Origin: Acetobacter malorum
GTDB taxonomy: Bacteria; Pseudomonadota; Alphaproteobacteria; Acetobacterales; Acetobacteraceae
Direction of reading: 5' to 3'
Length of the DNA: 64,000 nt
Assembly: GCF_001580615.1 (NCBI RefSeq)
Contig: NZ_LHZC01000054.1
Span: 124,001-188,000 of the forward strand
The notes beneath the pieces are model-generated. The model had not been told where the DNA came from and ran no database searches. It saw only the letters and a program-made list of their open reading frames with translations. Positions 47,823 through 57,043 of this stretch are shown piece after piece (within the stretch, counting starts at the first letter, position 1; every line of letters starts with the position of its first letter). The position numbers were made by a program, and so were the translations under genes.

Positions 47823-50252
47823 TTAGAGATCGACGCTGGCCGTCCCCATCACCATGAAGGGTGCTGCGATGGAGTAGGACGTGCTGCCACCCTTGATCTT
47901 GGACCCATACATCCCCGTCGCTGCCAGAGCATTGGCGGCTGTGCCGCTTACAAACCCCAGATAGTGACGGTCTGTAATATTACGCAGGTTCAGGCGCAGG
48001 GTCGGAGATTTCATAATCCCCCAGTCCTTGAAACGATATCCGGCACTGATGTTCATCGTCAGATAACCAGGAATATGCTGGTCATTCACGAAGGTTGCAT
48101 ACTGCTTGGCGACGTATTTCAGGCTGTATCCGCCAAACAGGTGGCCATCATCGTAATCAAGATTAAAGCCAAGCTGATACTTGGGGGTCTGCGGAGCAAA
48201 TTTGCCTTTGCTGAATACAAAGTCACTGGTGCCACCAGCCGCAACATTACTATCCGTGCGGGCATTGATGTATTCCGCTGAGAAATACGGACGCAGGTGA
48301 TACAGAATGGGGCGCGTGCCCACTTCCACATCCACACCATCGGCATGGGAATTCCCGCCGTTGATGCTCCGGCTATAGGTATCTCCGGTCGGCATGGTCA
48401 CCGTCTGCTGATACAGGCGGTTGGTAAAGTTGTAATGGAAATACGTTATCGAGCTCATGATAGTCGGGCCCTGATAACGCCAGCCGAACTCTTCGGAAAT
48501 GGAAATTTCCGGCCGCATGTCCGCGTTAGCTTGCGTCGTGTAGCCCTTCGTCTTTGTGCTGTATGCCCCGGAATCATACAGTGATGTATTCATCGGAATA
48601 CGGAAGTTTGTTGTTGAGGACGCGAAGAGCTGGTTTTCGTTATTAATCTTGAAGCGGATGGAGGCCGCCGGCAGCGGCTCCTGCCATGAGCCATTGATGT
48701 AAGGGCCGGTGGACGTGTTGGGGAGGAAGTTATGCCCCTCACGATTGACCACGGCATACTTCAGGCCAGCTTCAAGAGTAAGCCGGTTATTCAGCAGAGA
48801 CAGGCTGTCTGCGATGAACATCGTATGAATACGGGTCTGCGTCAGAGTATCGCGATACTGTGCCGTCTCACCGTTTGAAAGCACCATGTTCGGGCCACTC
48901 GCCAGCAGATCATAAGGTTTGCCGGTCGCATTATCTATCAGGCTGTAAGGCCCTGTCTGGATCTGCTTTGAATATTCAAACCAGTACCCGACAGACAGAC
49001 GGTTGATCCCTGTATGCAGGGACAGCTTTGTCACGGCACCGGGACGATAGGTCTGCGTATTAGACGGGTTATACAAAAGGATAGATTTTGTATTGGACGG
49101 ATTATACGGCCCGATAGAGCCCGTCACGGTTTGCTCACCATACTGCTGGTTGGTGAGGTCTTCGTTATACGCGCCACCAGCATTTCCGTTCCCGTACCAG
49201 AAATAGGGTGTTTCCGTCAGGGTCAGGTTCTTTGTCAGCGTAAAGGTTGACGGCGCACTGGCATAAATATTGGTGAACGGGTTGCGATGTAACTGGTAGT
49301 AGTTCCCGCTTGGCTTTTTCGGGTCCCAGTTGCTTTCGTAACTGTTGTGAATGCCCTTTTGCTGCCAGGTTGACATACGGGTTGTCGGGAACGTCACGCC
49401 TTTTGACTGGTTCCCCACCAGAGAGAAAGACACAACGTTGCCTTTACCCCAGGCGCTCACCCATTTGGTTTCACCATGCAGCTTGCCCTGCCCACCCGGG
49501 CCGCGCCAGGACTGCTCAGCCGCATCGGAGAAGGACACAAAGCCCTTTACGTTGGTATTCCCAACATAACCGGTGTCCAGACGCCCAAAAATACGGCGTG
49601 CATTATAATTGCCGTAAGAGCCGACAATCTTGCCGCCCAGACGGTCCTTGGGGTTCATCAGATACATGCTGACGGCACCGCCGGTGGCACTGATATGCGG
49701 GCTATCCAGATCCGCTGAGCCCTGTTCCACATTAATGGTGCGCAGGTTTTCAGGGTCCACAATTTCCTGCGGATAAACAGCGTAGCTGCCGATATCGTTG
49801 ATGGGGAAACCTTCAAGCGTAAAGCCAATCTGGCTTTCGCTCAGACCATGCATGGTCATATGGCCGCCGGAAAGGCCCATCGGGTCGGTAGACGTGGTGT
49901 TAATGCCCGGCAGCATTTCAATAAGCTGCATCGGGTTAAGGCCACTGGCCTGTTTTTCAATATATTCCGCTGTGATGGTGGAGCGCGACTTAGGCGCGTC
50001 TTCCTTAATCATCAGACCGCCGCCCACCTGCCGGTGACGCCCACCCTTCACTTCGACCCTTTCAGGTCCCTGATCAGTCGGTGCGGTTGAACCCATCATT
50101 GAAGGCTCATTGGAGGAAACTTTTGACGATGACGCAGCGCGCACATGCCCGCTGTTCTTTTCCGTCGTGTCAGGTTCTGCCGCGGCAAAGGCCGCTGAGA
50201 ACGGGAGCGTTGTAAAGCCAATCAGCGCGGAAGTGGCCAAAAGTTTCTGCAT
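47823..50252 (-). CDS. TonB-dependent outer-membrane receptor
   Basis: An 809-aa receptor. The signal peptide is MQKLLATSALIGFTTLPFSA, cleaved near AFAA. The plug domain has QASGLNPMQLIEMLPGINTT, GGHMTMHGLSESQIGFTLEG and the typical INDIGSYAVYPQEI. The rest is a beta barrel ending in an aromatic-rich strand and terminal APFMVMGTASVDL. The N-terminal segment has no extra STN signalling domain. Substrate unknown; neighbours include a phospholipase C and an S1/P1 nuclease. ATG 50270 is an alternative start. The upstream region is AT-rich, with room for a Fur or other operator that I could not identify. Confidence 0.9.
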   Translation of the reverse strand: MQKLLATSALIGFTTLPFSAAFAAAEPDTTEKNSGHVRAASSSKVSSNEPSMMGSTAPTDQGPERVEVKGGRHRQVGGGLMIKEDAPKSRSTITAEYIEKQASGLNPMQLIEMLPGINTTSTDPMGLSGGHMTMHGLSESQIGFTLEGFPINDIGSYAVYPQEIVDPENLRTINVEQGSADLDSPHISATGGAVSMYLMNPKDRLGGKIVGSYGNYNARRIFGRLDTGYVGNTNVKGFVSFSDAAEQSWRGPGGQGKLHGETKWVSAWGKGNVVSFSLVGNQSKGVTFPTTRMSTWQQKGIHNSYESNWDPKKPSGNYYQLHRNPFTNIYASAPSTFTLTKNLTLTETPYFWYGNGNAGGAYNEDLTNQQYGEQTVTGSIGPYNPSNTKSILLYNPSNTQTYRPGAVTKLSLHTGINRLSVGYWFEYSKQIQTGPYSLIDNATGKPYDLLASGPNMVLSNGETAQYRDTLTQTRIHTMFIADSLSLLNNRLTLEAGLKYAVVNREGHNFLPNTSTGPYINGSWQEPLPAASIRFKINNENQLFASSTTNFRIPMNTSLYDSGAYSTKTKGYTTQANADMRPEISISEEFGWRYQGPTIMSSITYFHYNFTNRLYQQTVTMPTGDTYSRSINGGNSHADGVDVEVGTRPILYHLRPYFSAEYINARTDSNVAAGGTSDFVFSKGKFAPQTPKYQLGFNLDYDDGHLFGGYSLKYVAKQYATFVNDQHIPGYLTMNISAGYRFKDWGIMKSPTLRLNLRNITDRHYLGFVSGTAANALAATGMYGSKIKGGSTSYSIAAPFMVMGTASVDL

Positions 50253-50270
50253 AGTGGTCAACAGTTCCAT

Positions 50271-50585
50271 TCAAAATATCGTTAAGCGCCGCCCTCCTTT
50301 AACATCTGTAAAATAGGTTTTATTTTAAATTTTTATGACACGCATACAAAAATGAAAGCATGATGCTTTTTTGCAACAATTCGAAATCACAACGATAAAT
50401 TTTTTCGAGAATTTCTCCAAAAAACAGAGATTATATAGCCTATTTTCTCATTCTCTATTTTATCAGACTCACTGGCAGACCTTAATTTTCTCCATAAAAA
50501 ATGGTCATTCTTTAATTTTTATACATCTCTGTGTCTGCTGAAACGGAACAGGCACATCCTCCCGGCGTACCGGGAGGATGAAGGC
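50271..50585. other. Intergenic region between TonB receptor and phospholipase C
   Basis: AT-rich sequence holding the promoter of the TonB receptor (minus strand) and, at 50555-50580, the phospholipase terminator. I see no ORF or clear operator in the rest. Confidence 0.5.
50555..50580 (-). terminator. Hairpin after phospholipase C gene
   Basis: An 11-bp perfect stem CATCCTCCCGG / CCGGGAGGATG with a four-base loop, five bases past the stop on the minus strand. It lacks a T run, so efficiency is uncertain. Confidence 0.65.
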
Positions 50586-52667
50586 TCATACGTGGAGAAC
50601 AGGCTTCCCCAAAGCCGGGTCTGTAATGCTGGGCCGCCCTGTTTCAACATGCCCTGCAAAACGGCTTGTTATGTTCGGCTCTGCGTCAACAGACACCGTC
50701 AGATCATACCAGTGGTCACTCTTTGCCAGCCCAACCTGCTCCTGCCGAACGCCTTGCGCTGGCAGAACGACCGTCCGCTTTGCAAGCCCATACGCATTGT
50801 CATGCATCTGGACAGTTTGCGGTCGGTTGGTGCGGTTTGTGAGTTTCACGACAATGGCCCCGGTCTCTGCCTGATCAACAACAGAAATCCCCACGGCCGA
50901 ACGACCCTTGCGATGAAAATATCGCGCAAAGCCGTTGGGGCCAATCACCATCAGCCGCAGCATCTCGCCCGCAGGCACAGGCCACTGGTCCTGCAAAGAT
51001 GCGCCAGCCCCCACTGTGTAGCGCCGTGGCTTTTCCTCTGACAGCTCCTGATACACATAGAAACAGGCACCCGTTGTGCCTTCATTCAGGAACTGAAGCG
51101 TGCAGAAGCCAGCAGGCCCGTCCACTTCGTTCACAGTCAGAACGTAAGGGAGAGGCCGCGCGGGGCGATGGCCTTTTTCCTGTTCGCCAATGTCAGACAC
51201 ACTGCTTTGAGCCGGAACAGCCGGGTTAGGCAATTTACAGGAGAGGTCAGTCTTGCTCCTGTAATCAGCCGTATCCGGAAAATTACCCTTCAAACCCTGC
51301 TTGCGCGAGAAATCGAACGCACTGGTCAGATCCCCACACACGGAACGCCGCCAGGGAGTAATATTGGTTTCACGCACCCCAAAGCGCGCCTCAATAAACC
51401 GCAAGACAGACGTGTGGTCGAACACTTCCGAACAGACAAACCCACCTGTGCTCCAAGGTGACAAAGCCAGCATGGGAACGCGAGGGCCTAGTCCATAGGG
51501 CAGCAGATCAGCCTTATACCGCTTCGGCTCATAAGGCGTGAGACGGTCATGAATCTCGCCACGCGTGTCCACCGTGCTCTTGCCGGGTAAAACGGGCGTG
51601 GGGGGCTGCGGTGGGGGCATATGGTCAAAATAGCCGTCATTTTCGTCATACATGACCAGCAGAACGGTTTTTGCCCAGACCTCCGGGTTGGCCGTCAGAG
51701 CATTCAGCACCCGGGCGATATAGGTCGCCCCATAACCCGGGGTCCAGCGCGGATGCTCGGAATATGCAGCAGGCGGCAGCAACCAGGACACCTGAGGCAG
51801 ACGATCCGCCAGAACGTCCTGCTTCAACGTATCCAGCGTGCGCTTGGTCATCGCCCGCTGGAACAGCGGAGAGCCTTCCGGAGCCTCGACATAATTGCGG
51901 AAGTTCAGCAGCACGTTCGTGCCAAAATTTCCGTTTTCCACATCGGACGGTGAAAGGCCCTGCTGGTAAACCTGCCAGCTCACCCCGGCTGCTTCCAGCC
52001 GCTCCGGATAGGTGGTCCAGTTAAACGGCCCCGGCACTTCCGGATAAAAAGCGCGGTCTACCCAGTCCACATTATCCAGAACCGGGCCGCCACCCACGCC
52101 TTCCCCATCTACGGTTCCGGTCATCAGATAAAAGCGGTTCGGGTGGGTCTGCGTTGGGGTGGAGCAGAAGTAATGGTCACACACCGTAAACGCATCAGCC
52201 AGTGCGTAATGGTAGGGAATATCCTCCCGCGTATAGTACCCCATCGTCATGTCGGTCTTGTGCCGGGGCCACTGGTCGTTCCATCCGGCATTGATGGCCG
52301 CGTGTGTGGGCGCCCAGTTGTGGTCGAGATCCAGAACACATTGCGCACTTGTAACATGCGTGCGGAGCTGGAACGGCAGAACCCTCCCCTCCTCAGGCTT
52401 TGCGCGCCACTGTGACCAGACAGGCGTGCCGTCCGGCGAGCGGACCGGATGACGATCCCCGACCCCGCGCACACCATTCAGATGACCAAAATAGTGATCA
52501 AAGGACCGGTTTTCCTGCATCAGCACCACAACGTGCTCGACATCTTCCAGCGTCCCACTCCGGCGCTCGGCCGGAATAGCCAATGCACGGTTGATGGAGG
52601 ACAGAAGACCCGCTGTAACAAGTCCACCCCCGCCCCTCAGAAGTCCTCTGCGTCCGATCACCGACAT
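50586..52667 (-). CDS. Phosphocholine-specific phospholipase C (exported)
   Basis: A 693-aa enzyme of the phosphoesterase (PlcN/PlcH, AcpA-like) family. A twin-arginine signal (GRRGLLRGGGGLVTAGLLSS) precedes the catalytic region EHVVVLMQENRSFDHYFGHL near residue 45. Other blocks: SAQCVLDLDHNWAPTHAAIN, STPTQTHPNRFYLMTGT, VMYDENDGYFDHMPPPQPP and LGPRVPMLALSPWSTGGFV. Two C-terminal beta domains (DUF756 type) follow. It hydrolyses phosphatidylcholine or related lipids outside the cytoplasm. ATG 52667 has GAGAGGG upstream. Confidence 0.88.
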   Translation of the reverse strand: MSVIGRRGLLRGGGGLVTAGLLSSINRALAIPAERRSGTLEDVEHVVVLMQENRSFDHYFGHLNGVRGVGDRHPVRSPDGTPVWSQWRAKPEEGRVLPFQLRTHVTSAQCVLDLDHNWAPTHAAINAGWNDQWPRHKTDMTMGYYTREDIPYHYALADAFTVCDHYFCSTPTQTHPNRFYLMTGTVDGEGVGGGPVLDNVDWVDRAFYPEVPGPFNWTTYPERLEAAGVSWQVYQQGLSPSDVENGNFGTNVLLNFRNYVEAPEGSPLFQRAMTKRTLDTLKQDVLADRLPQVSWLLPPAAYSEHPRWTPGYGATYIARVLNALTANPEVWAKTVLLVMYDENDGYFDHMPPPQPPTPVLPGKSTVDTRGEIHDRLTPYEPKRYKADLLPYGLGPRVPMLALSPWSTGGFVCSEVFDHTSVLRFIEARFGVRETNITPWRRSVCGDLTSAFDFSRKQGLKGNFPDTADYRSKTDLSCKLPNPAVPAQSSVSDIGEQEKGHRPARPLPYVLTVNEVDGPAGFCTLQFLNEGTTGACFYVYQELSEEKPRRYTVGAGASLQDQWPVPAGEMLRLMVIGPNGFARYFHRKGRSAVGISVVDQAETGAIVVKLTNRTNRPQTVQMHDNAYGLAKRTVVLPAQGVRQEQVGLAKSDHWYDLTVSVDAEPNITSRFAGHVETGRPSITDPALGKPVLHV

Positions 52668-52971
52668 CCATACCCTCTCAATTTCAAATGCGCCCACAAG
52701 TCTTTTAAGACTGCCCCACTCGCCTCTTTAAAGGTCGTTCCAAACAGCAGAGGGCGAGCGACAGTTGCCCTAAACAGAAACAGCGCCCTCAACAACCGCA
52801 ACACCACATTTCATCATAATGTCATATACTGACACAGGTTGAGGGCGAGATCGCTTGCAACAAAAACACGTAGTGGCAGCACAGTAAAAAAATATTACAA
52901 TCCCGAATAGATATATTTTTCTGAAAAAACTATAATCTCAAAAACAATGAGACTTTTTGAGAGTATTCTTC
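52668..52971. other. Divergent intergenic region of phospholipase C and S1/P1 nuclease
   Basis: About 300 bases that must hold two divergent promoters. The half near the nuclease is AT-rich. At 52819-52836 there is ATGTCATATACTGACACA, two TG[TA]CA[TC] half-sites 10 bases apart that loosely resemble a Pho box. No ORF of note. Confidence 0.4.
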
Positions 52972-53874
52972 ATGAGATCACGTTTTAATATTTTCGCTGC
53001 CGCTGGCTGCATGGTGCTCGGTTTAGCCACTACAAGTTCACAGGCTCTGGCATGGGGGCGTGAAGGGCATCAGGTTGTGGCCGCTCTGGCGTGGGATTAT
53101 CTGACGCCAGACGTACGGCAGAAGGTCGACCTCCTTTTAAAGCAGGACAAAGACACGCTGACGCAGCCTGATTTTCTCTCTCGTTCCACCTGGGCAGATA
53201 CCTGGCGTAGTGCCGGGCACAAAGAAACGGGCGAGTGGCACTTTGTTGATATTGAACTGGATCACCCCGACCTTCCTCAGGCCTGTTACAACTTCCCCGC
53301 GCAGAACGGGCCTGCAAGTGCAGGACCGGCAAAAGACTGTGCTGTTAACAAAATTCCTCAATTTGCAAAGGAACTGGGCGCACCGGACACGACCCCGGCT
53401 GAGCGCGTTCTGGCTCTGAAATATCTGGTGCATTTTGTCGGGGATCTGCATCAGCCGCTCCATGCTGCGGACAACCATGACAAAGGCGGCAACTGCGTGC
53501 GGCTTGCACTGGGCGGCCCCCGCACAACTAACCTCCATTCCTATTGGGATACGGCTGTGGTCTCTGAAATCGACCCCAATCCCAAAAGCCTGTCCGACAC
53601 GCTGTTCATGCACATTACCTACGATGACAAGCAGGCATGGCAACAAGGCACACCGTCTGACTGGGCACAGGAAAGCTTCGGTCTGGCCCGGGACTACGCC
53701 TACCACCTGACGACCGTAAAAGCGGGTTGCGATCCGGACAGCGCTCCGGTTGAACTCCCTGCCGGTTATGATGCCGCTGCACAGACCGTTGTCACACAGC
53801 AGTTGATGAAGGCAGGCGTCCGTCTGGCTTATCTGCTCAACACAGCGCTGGCTGACGTGCAGATCTCAAAATAA
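52972..53874 (+). CDS. S1/P1 nuclease (exported)
   Basis: A 300-aa single-strand-specific nuclease/3'-nucleotidase. The signal peptide ends at SSQALA, so the mature protein starts at Trp28 (WGREGHQVVAALAWDYL), which is the N-terminal zinc ligand in this family, with His33 next. Further ligands: TWADTWR, GEWHFVDIELDHPD, VHFVGDLHQPLHAADNHDKG, GGNCVRL and NLHSYWDTAVV. It degrades RNA and single-stranded DNA outside the cytoplasm. ATG 52972 is used; an upstream TTG is rejected. It could serve phosphate scavenging with the divergent phospholipase. Confidence 0.93.
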   Translation: MRSRFNIFAAAGCMVLGLATTSSQALAWGREGHQVVAALAWDYLTPDVRQKVDLLLKQDKDTLTQPDFLSRSTWADTWRSAGHKETGEWHFVDIELDHPDLPQACYNFPAQNGPASAGPAKDCAVNKIPQFAKELGAPDTTPAERVLALKYLVHFVGDLHQPLHAADNHDKGGNCVRLALGGPRTTNLHSYWDTAVVSEIDPNPKSLSDTLFMHITYDDKQAWQQGTPSDWAQESFGLARDYAYHLTTVKAGCDPDSAPVELPAGYDAAAQTVVTQQLMKAGVRLAYLLNTALADVQISK

Positions 53875-53881
53875 ACGGAAC

Positions 53882-53909
53882 GCTGACGCTTTGACCGCAG
53901 GGCGTCAGC
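53882..53909 (+). terminator. Terminator-like hairpin after the nuclease gene
   Basis: GCTGACGC (53882-53889) pairs with GCGTCAGC (53902-53909), right after the nuclease stop. No T run. Confidence 0.55.
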
Positions 53910-53915
53910 CTCACA

Positions 53916-53945
53916 CCAGCATACCCGCATGGCGGTTTATGCTGG
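53916..53945. terminator. Hairpin between convergent nuclease and gpsA genes
   Basis: CCAGCATA and TATGCTGG with an inner CCGC/GCGG pairing. It lies between two convergent genes. Confidence 0.5.
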
Positions 53946-54010
53946 CGCAATCAAGCTCATGACACGTCATTAAAAATGCTTTTCCTTCCAGTAATTTTTA
54001 AAAATTCATA

Positions 54011-54994
54011 CTAACGAGAAAAAGCTTCTGGCACTTTAATTTCCGGCCCCAAAGGCCGCGCCAGAAGTTGCTCAATGACATCTTTTAAAAGCGCACGCCC
54101 TGTCACGATTGCGGCCACAGCATCCATGATAGGCACACTCACCTGAGAGCGCCGCGCCAGTTCAGTCAGCGCCTGTGATGTCGCCATACCTTCTGCCACG
54201 CCCCCCGCAGCGGCTTCCGCTTCCGCGGGTGACAAACCTTCACCCAACGCCCGCCCCACGCGAAAATTGCGCGAGGACGTGCCGGTGCATGTTAAAAGAA
54301 GGTCGCCCATCCCGGACAGGCCAGAGACAGTGGCCGCCTCGCCCCCAAGCGCCAACGCAAGGCGACTGATTTCCGCCAGCCCCCGCGTTACCAGAGCGGC
54401 CCGCGCATTTTCTCCGAGCCCTGCACCAATCGTCACGCCCGCAGCAATGGCGATGACATTCTTGGCCGCGCCACCAAGCTGCACCCCGATGGTGTCCGTG
54501 CTGTCATAAAGCCGAAAAGCTGGTGTCCCGAGCATATCGGCCAGAGAGCGGGCTAACCCGTCCTCTTGGGCCGCAATAACGGCGGCGGCTGGCAGCCCGG
54601 CGGCCACTTCATGGGCAAAGTTAGGCCCAGAAAGAACGGCACCCCTATGCCCCGGTTTGATGGCAGCCAGAATATCCAGCGGAAAATGCAGACTGTCCGG
54701 CTCAACCCCTTTGCAGCACAGAACGAGAGGAGACGTCGTTTCCAACTGCGCCAACACGGAAACCAGATGCTTCATAGGCACGGCCACAAGCGTCATGTCT
54801 GCCTGCGGCAAAAATTCGTCTGTCACTTTTATGGTTGCCGGCAGCGGAAATGCGCTCAGACGCGGCATGGCACCATTCGCAAGCTGCGCACCTGGATTAC
54901 GCGCCCAGAGATGAACCTCCGCCCCCGTTCGGGCCGCATGCAGCGCCAGCGCCGTACCCCAGGCCCCAGCGCCAATTACTGCGATGCGTTTCAT
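54011..54994 (-). CDS. gpsA: Glycerol-3-phosphate dehydrogenase [NAD(P)+]
   Basis: A 327-aa enzyme reducing dihydroxyacetone phosphate to sn-glycerol-3-phosphate for phospholipids. The NAD-binding motif is IAVIGAGAWGTALALHAA; then LCCKGVEPDS, VLSGPNFAHEVAAGLPAA, GGAAKNVIAIAAGVTIGAGL with the catalytic Lys, and LSGMGDLLLTCTGTSSRNFR. ATG 54994 has GAAGG upstream; the frame upstream to 55120 is not coding. Single gene. Confidence 0.95.
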   Translation of the reverse strand: MKRIAVIGAGAWGTALALHAARTGAEVHLWARNPGAQLANGAMPRLSAFPLPATIKVTDEFLPQADMTLVAVPMKHLVSVLAQLETTSPLVLCCKGVEPDSLHFPLDILAAIKPGHRGAVLSGPNFAHEVAAGLPAAAVIAAQEDGLARSLADMLGTPAFRLYDSTDTIGVQLGGAAKNVIAIAAGVTIGAGLGENARAALVTRGLAEISRLALALGGEAATVSGLSGMGDLLLTCTGTSSRNFRVGRALGEGLSPAEAEAAAGGVAEGMATSQALTELARRSQVSVPIMDAVAAIVTGRALLKDVIEQLLARPLGPEIKVPEAFSR

Positions 54995-55287
54995 TCTCAG
55001 CCTTCCATAAATAGGGGCTCTTACATACCCTTCCCCACCAGAAAGCGTAGACGCCAATAAAAAAATACAGAACAAATCCAGTTTATCGACACGAAAGTTT
55101 CGAGTGTCGCAAGGCCCCATACATTGAAGTAGACGGCTCGCTGTATCGCATCAAGGCTCATCCGCTGATGAATTTGCCTCTGGAAATTTCATCTACACCA
55201 TCTCAGCAGTAACGGCGATTACGGACAAAAATCCCCCATTCGGAATTGAGCACCAAACGCTGTCAATCCATAGCATCCAAATAAAAA

Positions 55288-55317
55288 CAGGCCCTGTTCC
55301 TTTCGGAACAGGGCCTG
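55288..55317 (-). terminator. Rho-independent terminator of the Hint-domain gene
   Basis: CAGGCCCTGTTCC (55288-55300) pairs perfectly with GGAACAGGGCCTG (55305-55317), a 13-bp stem with a four-base loop; T-rich sequence follows on the minus strand. It also marks the end of about 290 bases between the gpsA start and this gene in which I see no other feature. Confidence 0.92.
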
Positions 55318-55345
55318 CATCATGGTCTTCAAAGTGAAGGAGAGA

Positions 55346-57043
55346 TTAGGCGCTCAGTACCTGAGCATCTTCCTTCTGGACTTCTTCAACATACGGACCT
55401 GCGGACAGGATATTCAGGCTCAGCAGCCCCATGTTCCCTTCCGTAAGGCCTGCCAGAGGCAGAACTGCATTGCCGGTGGTCCAGGCAACATCAGCGCGGC
55501 TCATGTCAGCATGCCAGCCTTTCGGCTTGGTTTCTGCCAGATGCGCCACAATGTTTTCCTGACGTGCAGCCGTTACAAACGTAACGTTGCCCACGGCAAC
55601 ACCCATCTGACGACGGTCATCAACAAACGGGCCAATCACATCAGCCGGGCGGCTGGCGCGAGAGACAATGCGCACAGATGCCACATTGGCAGGAAGCATA
55701 AAGTTGTAACGCTGGCCATCACGACGGACCGGGCGGATAACTGCTCCCGTTTCCGTAACCAGATGCAGATTTGCATCATCCGTCAGCGCTACGGTCTCAG
55801 CATGACGCAGACCTTCCGTAATGCAGCTTTTGCGGGCTTCCAGCTTGCGGAACAGCGGTTCCACAAATGCGCGGTCAACACACAGCTCTGCACCGGCATC
55901 AGCTTCCCATGTCTTGGCACGGCCACCAATGCTCGCAACCTTACCTTCCTGACGGAAAGAACGACGGTTACCTGTATCCAGATAGCTTTCCGTCAGCATA
56001 CCGTTAGCCGCAACAACAGAGTGCTCTGCCGTTTCGATATGGTAGTAATCATAAGCGGTGATGGATTTGTCGTAGAAGATGGAAGATCCATTGACCAGCA
56101 TACGCACAGGAACAAACTTGCCATCAAAGAACAGGCAATGTTCTGATGTAACCAGCAGATCCTGGTAAGGCACACCGTCAGCAACAGCATCCTTCAGAAT
56201 GCGGACGGGGTAACCAGCCTCATCATCCTGCAGATTGGCGTGAACGGTCGCACGTGCAGTGCCAGCCCAGACAACCGGACGAACGTTTTCCACACCCGTT
56301 TTCCAGTCAAACGTGACAACTTCATCACCGATCTGGATATTTTCAACAGCAACGTCACCGTCGACTGTACGGATCATGCTACCTGCAAGGAAGCAAACAA
56401 CATCGACAGCGTTCAGGTAAGTTTTACCGTCTTTCGTTGTAACCGTGAACTTCGTTCCTTCATTTGCCGCAGGCAACTGGAAAGAAGACGTTCCGTTAAT
56501 AGGCGTCCCATTGCTGGTTAGCGTATAAACACCATCAGAATAGGTATAATTATCAGCAGTCATACCATCAATAATGATGGTATCGTTGTCTGTAATGTTG
56601 GTAATATAGCCGATGATGCTGGGGGTAGTACCAGCAGCAATTTCAATGGTCCCACCGCCACCAGCAGGTGTATTGGCAGATCCGGAGAACTCAATCAGAT
56701 CAGACGTCGTGGTAGCGTAACCACCCAGCACCAGAGTGCCGCCATCCCCGACAATGACTTTAGAGCCGTTATTAATAATGTCAGAGTTACGGAGCGTCAG
56801 GGACCCTTTAACCGTCACGGTTGAAGGAGAGGTGGCCGTACCAATACGCCAGCCATCGCCATCTACGGACACGCCTTCATCGATAATGACGCTCGCCCCG
56901 GTTGTTGAACCACCGCTTGCAGTGGCGCCATCAATGGTCCAGCCGTCATAATCTGCGGTGATTTCGATTATTCCGTCACTATTCGCCTTCAGCAGAATAT
57001 CATCGCCGGTGTCGTTGTTTGTAAGATGTACAGATGCGACCAT
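55346..57043 (-). CDS. Hint-domain protein with beta-rich N-terminal region
   Basis: A 565-aa protein. Residues 1-210 are Gly/Thr/Asn-rich beta repeats of autotransporter or adhesin type (VTVKGSLTLRNSDIINNGS; GTLVLGGYATTTSDLIEFSG). The Hint domain begins at Cys217 (VVCFLAGSMIRTVDGDVAVE, then NIQIGDEVVTFD) and includes the block-B TSEHCLFFDGKFVPVRMLVN; Hint domains can self-cleave. The last 170 residues are of unknown fold. No signal peptide is seen, so export would need another route. Such Hint_2 proteins are common in Acetobacteraceae; function unknown. Confidence 0.82.
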   Translation of the reverse strand: MVASVHLTNNDTGDDILLKANSDGIIEITADYDGWTIDGATASGGSTTGASVIIDEGVSVDGDGWRIGTATSPSTVTVKGSLTLRNSDIINNGSKVIVGDGGTLVLGGYATTTSDLIEFSGSANTPAGGGGTIEIAAGTTPSIIGYITNITDNDTIIIDGMTADNYTYSDGVYTLTSNGTPINGTSSFQLPAANEGTKFTVTTKDGKTYLNAVDVVCFLAGSMIRTVDGDVAVENIQIGDEVVTFDWKTGVENVRPVVWAGTARATVHANLQDDEAGYPVRILKDAVADGVPYQDLLVTSEHCLFFDGKFVPVRMLVNGSSIFYDKSITAYDYYHIETAEHSVVAANGMLTESYLDTGNRRSFRQEGKVASIGGRAKTWEADAGAELCVDRAFVEPLFRKLEARKSCITEGLRHAETVALTDDANLHLVTETGAVIRPVRRDGQRYNFMLPANVASVRIVSRASRPADVIGPFVDDRRQMGVAVGNVTFVTAARQENIVAHLAETKPKGWHADMSRADVAWTTGNAVLPLAGLTEGNMGLLSLNILSAGPYVEEVQKEDAQVLSA

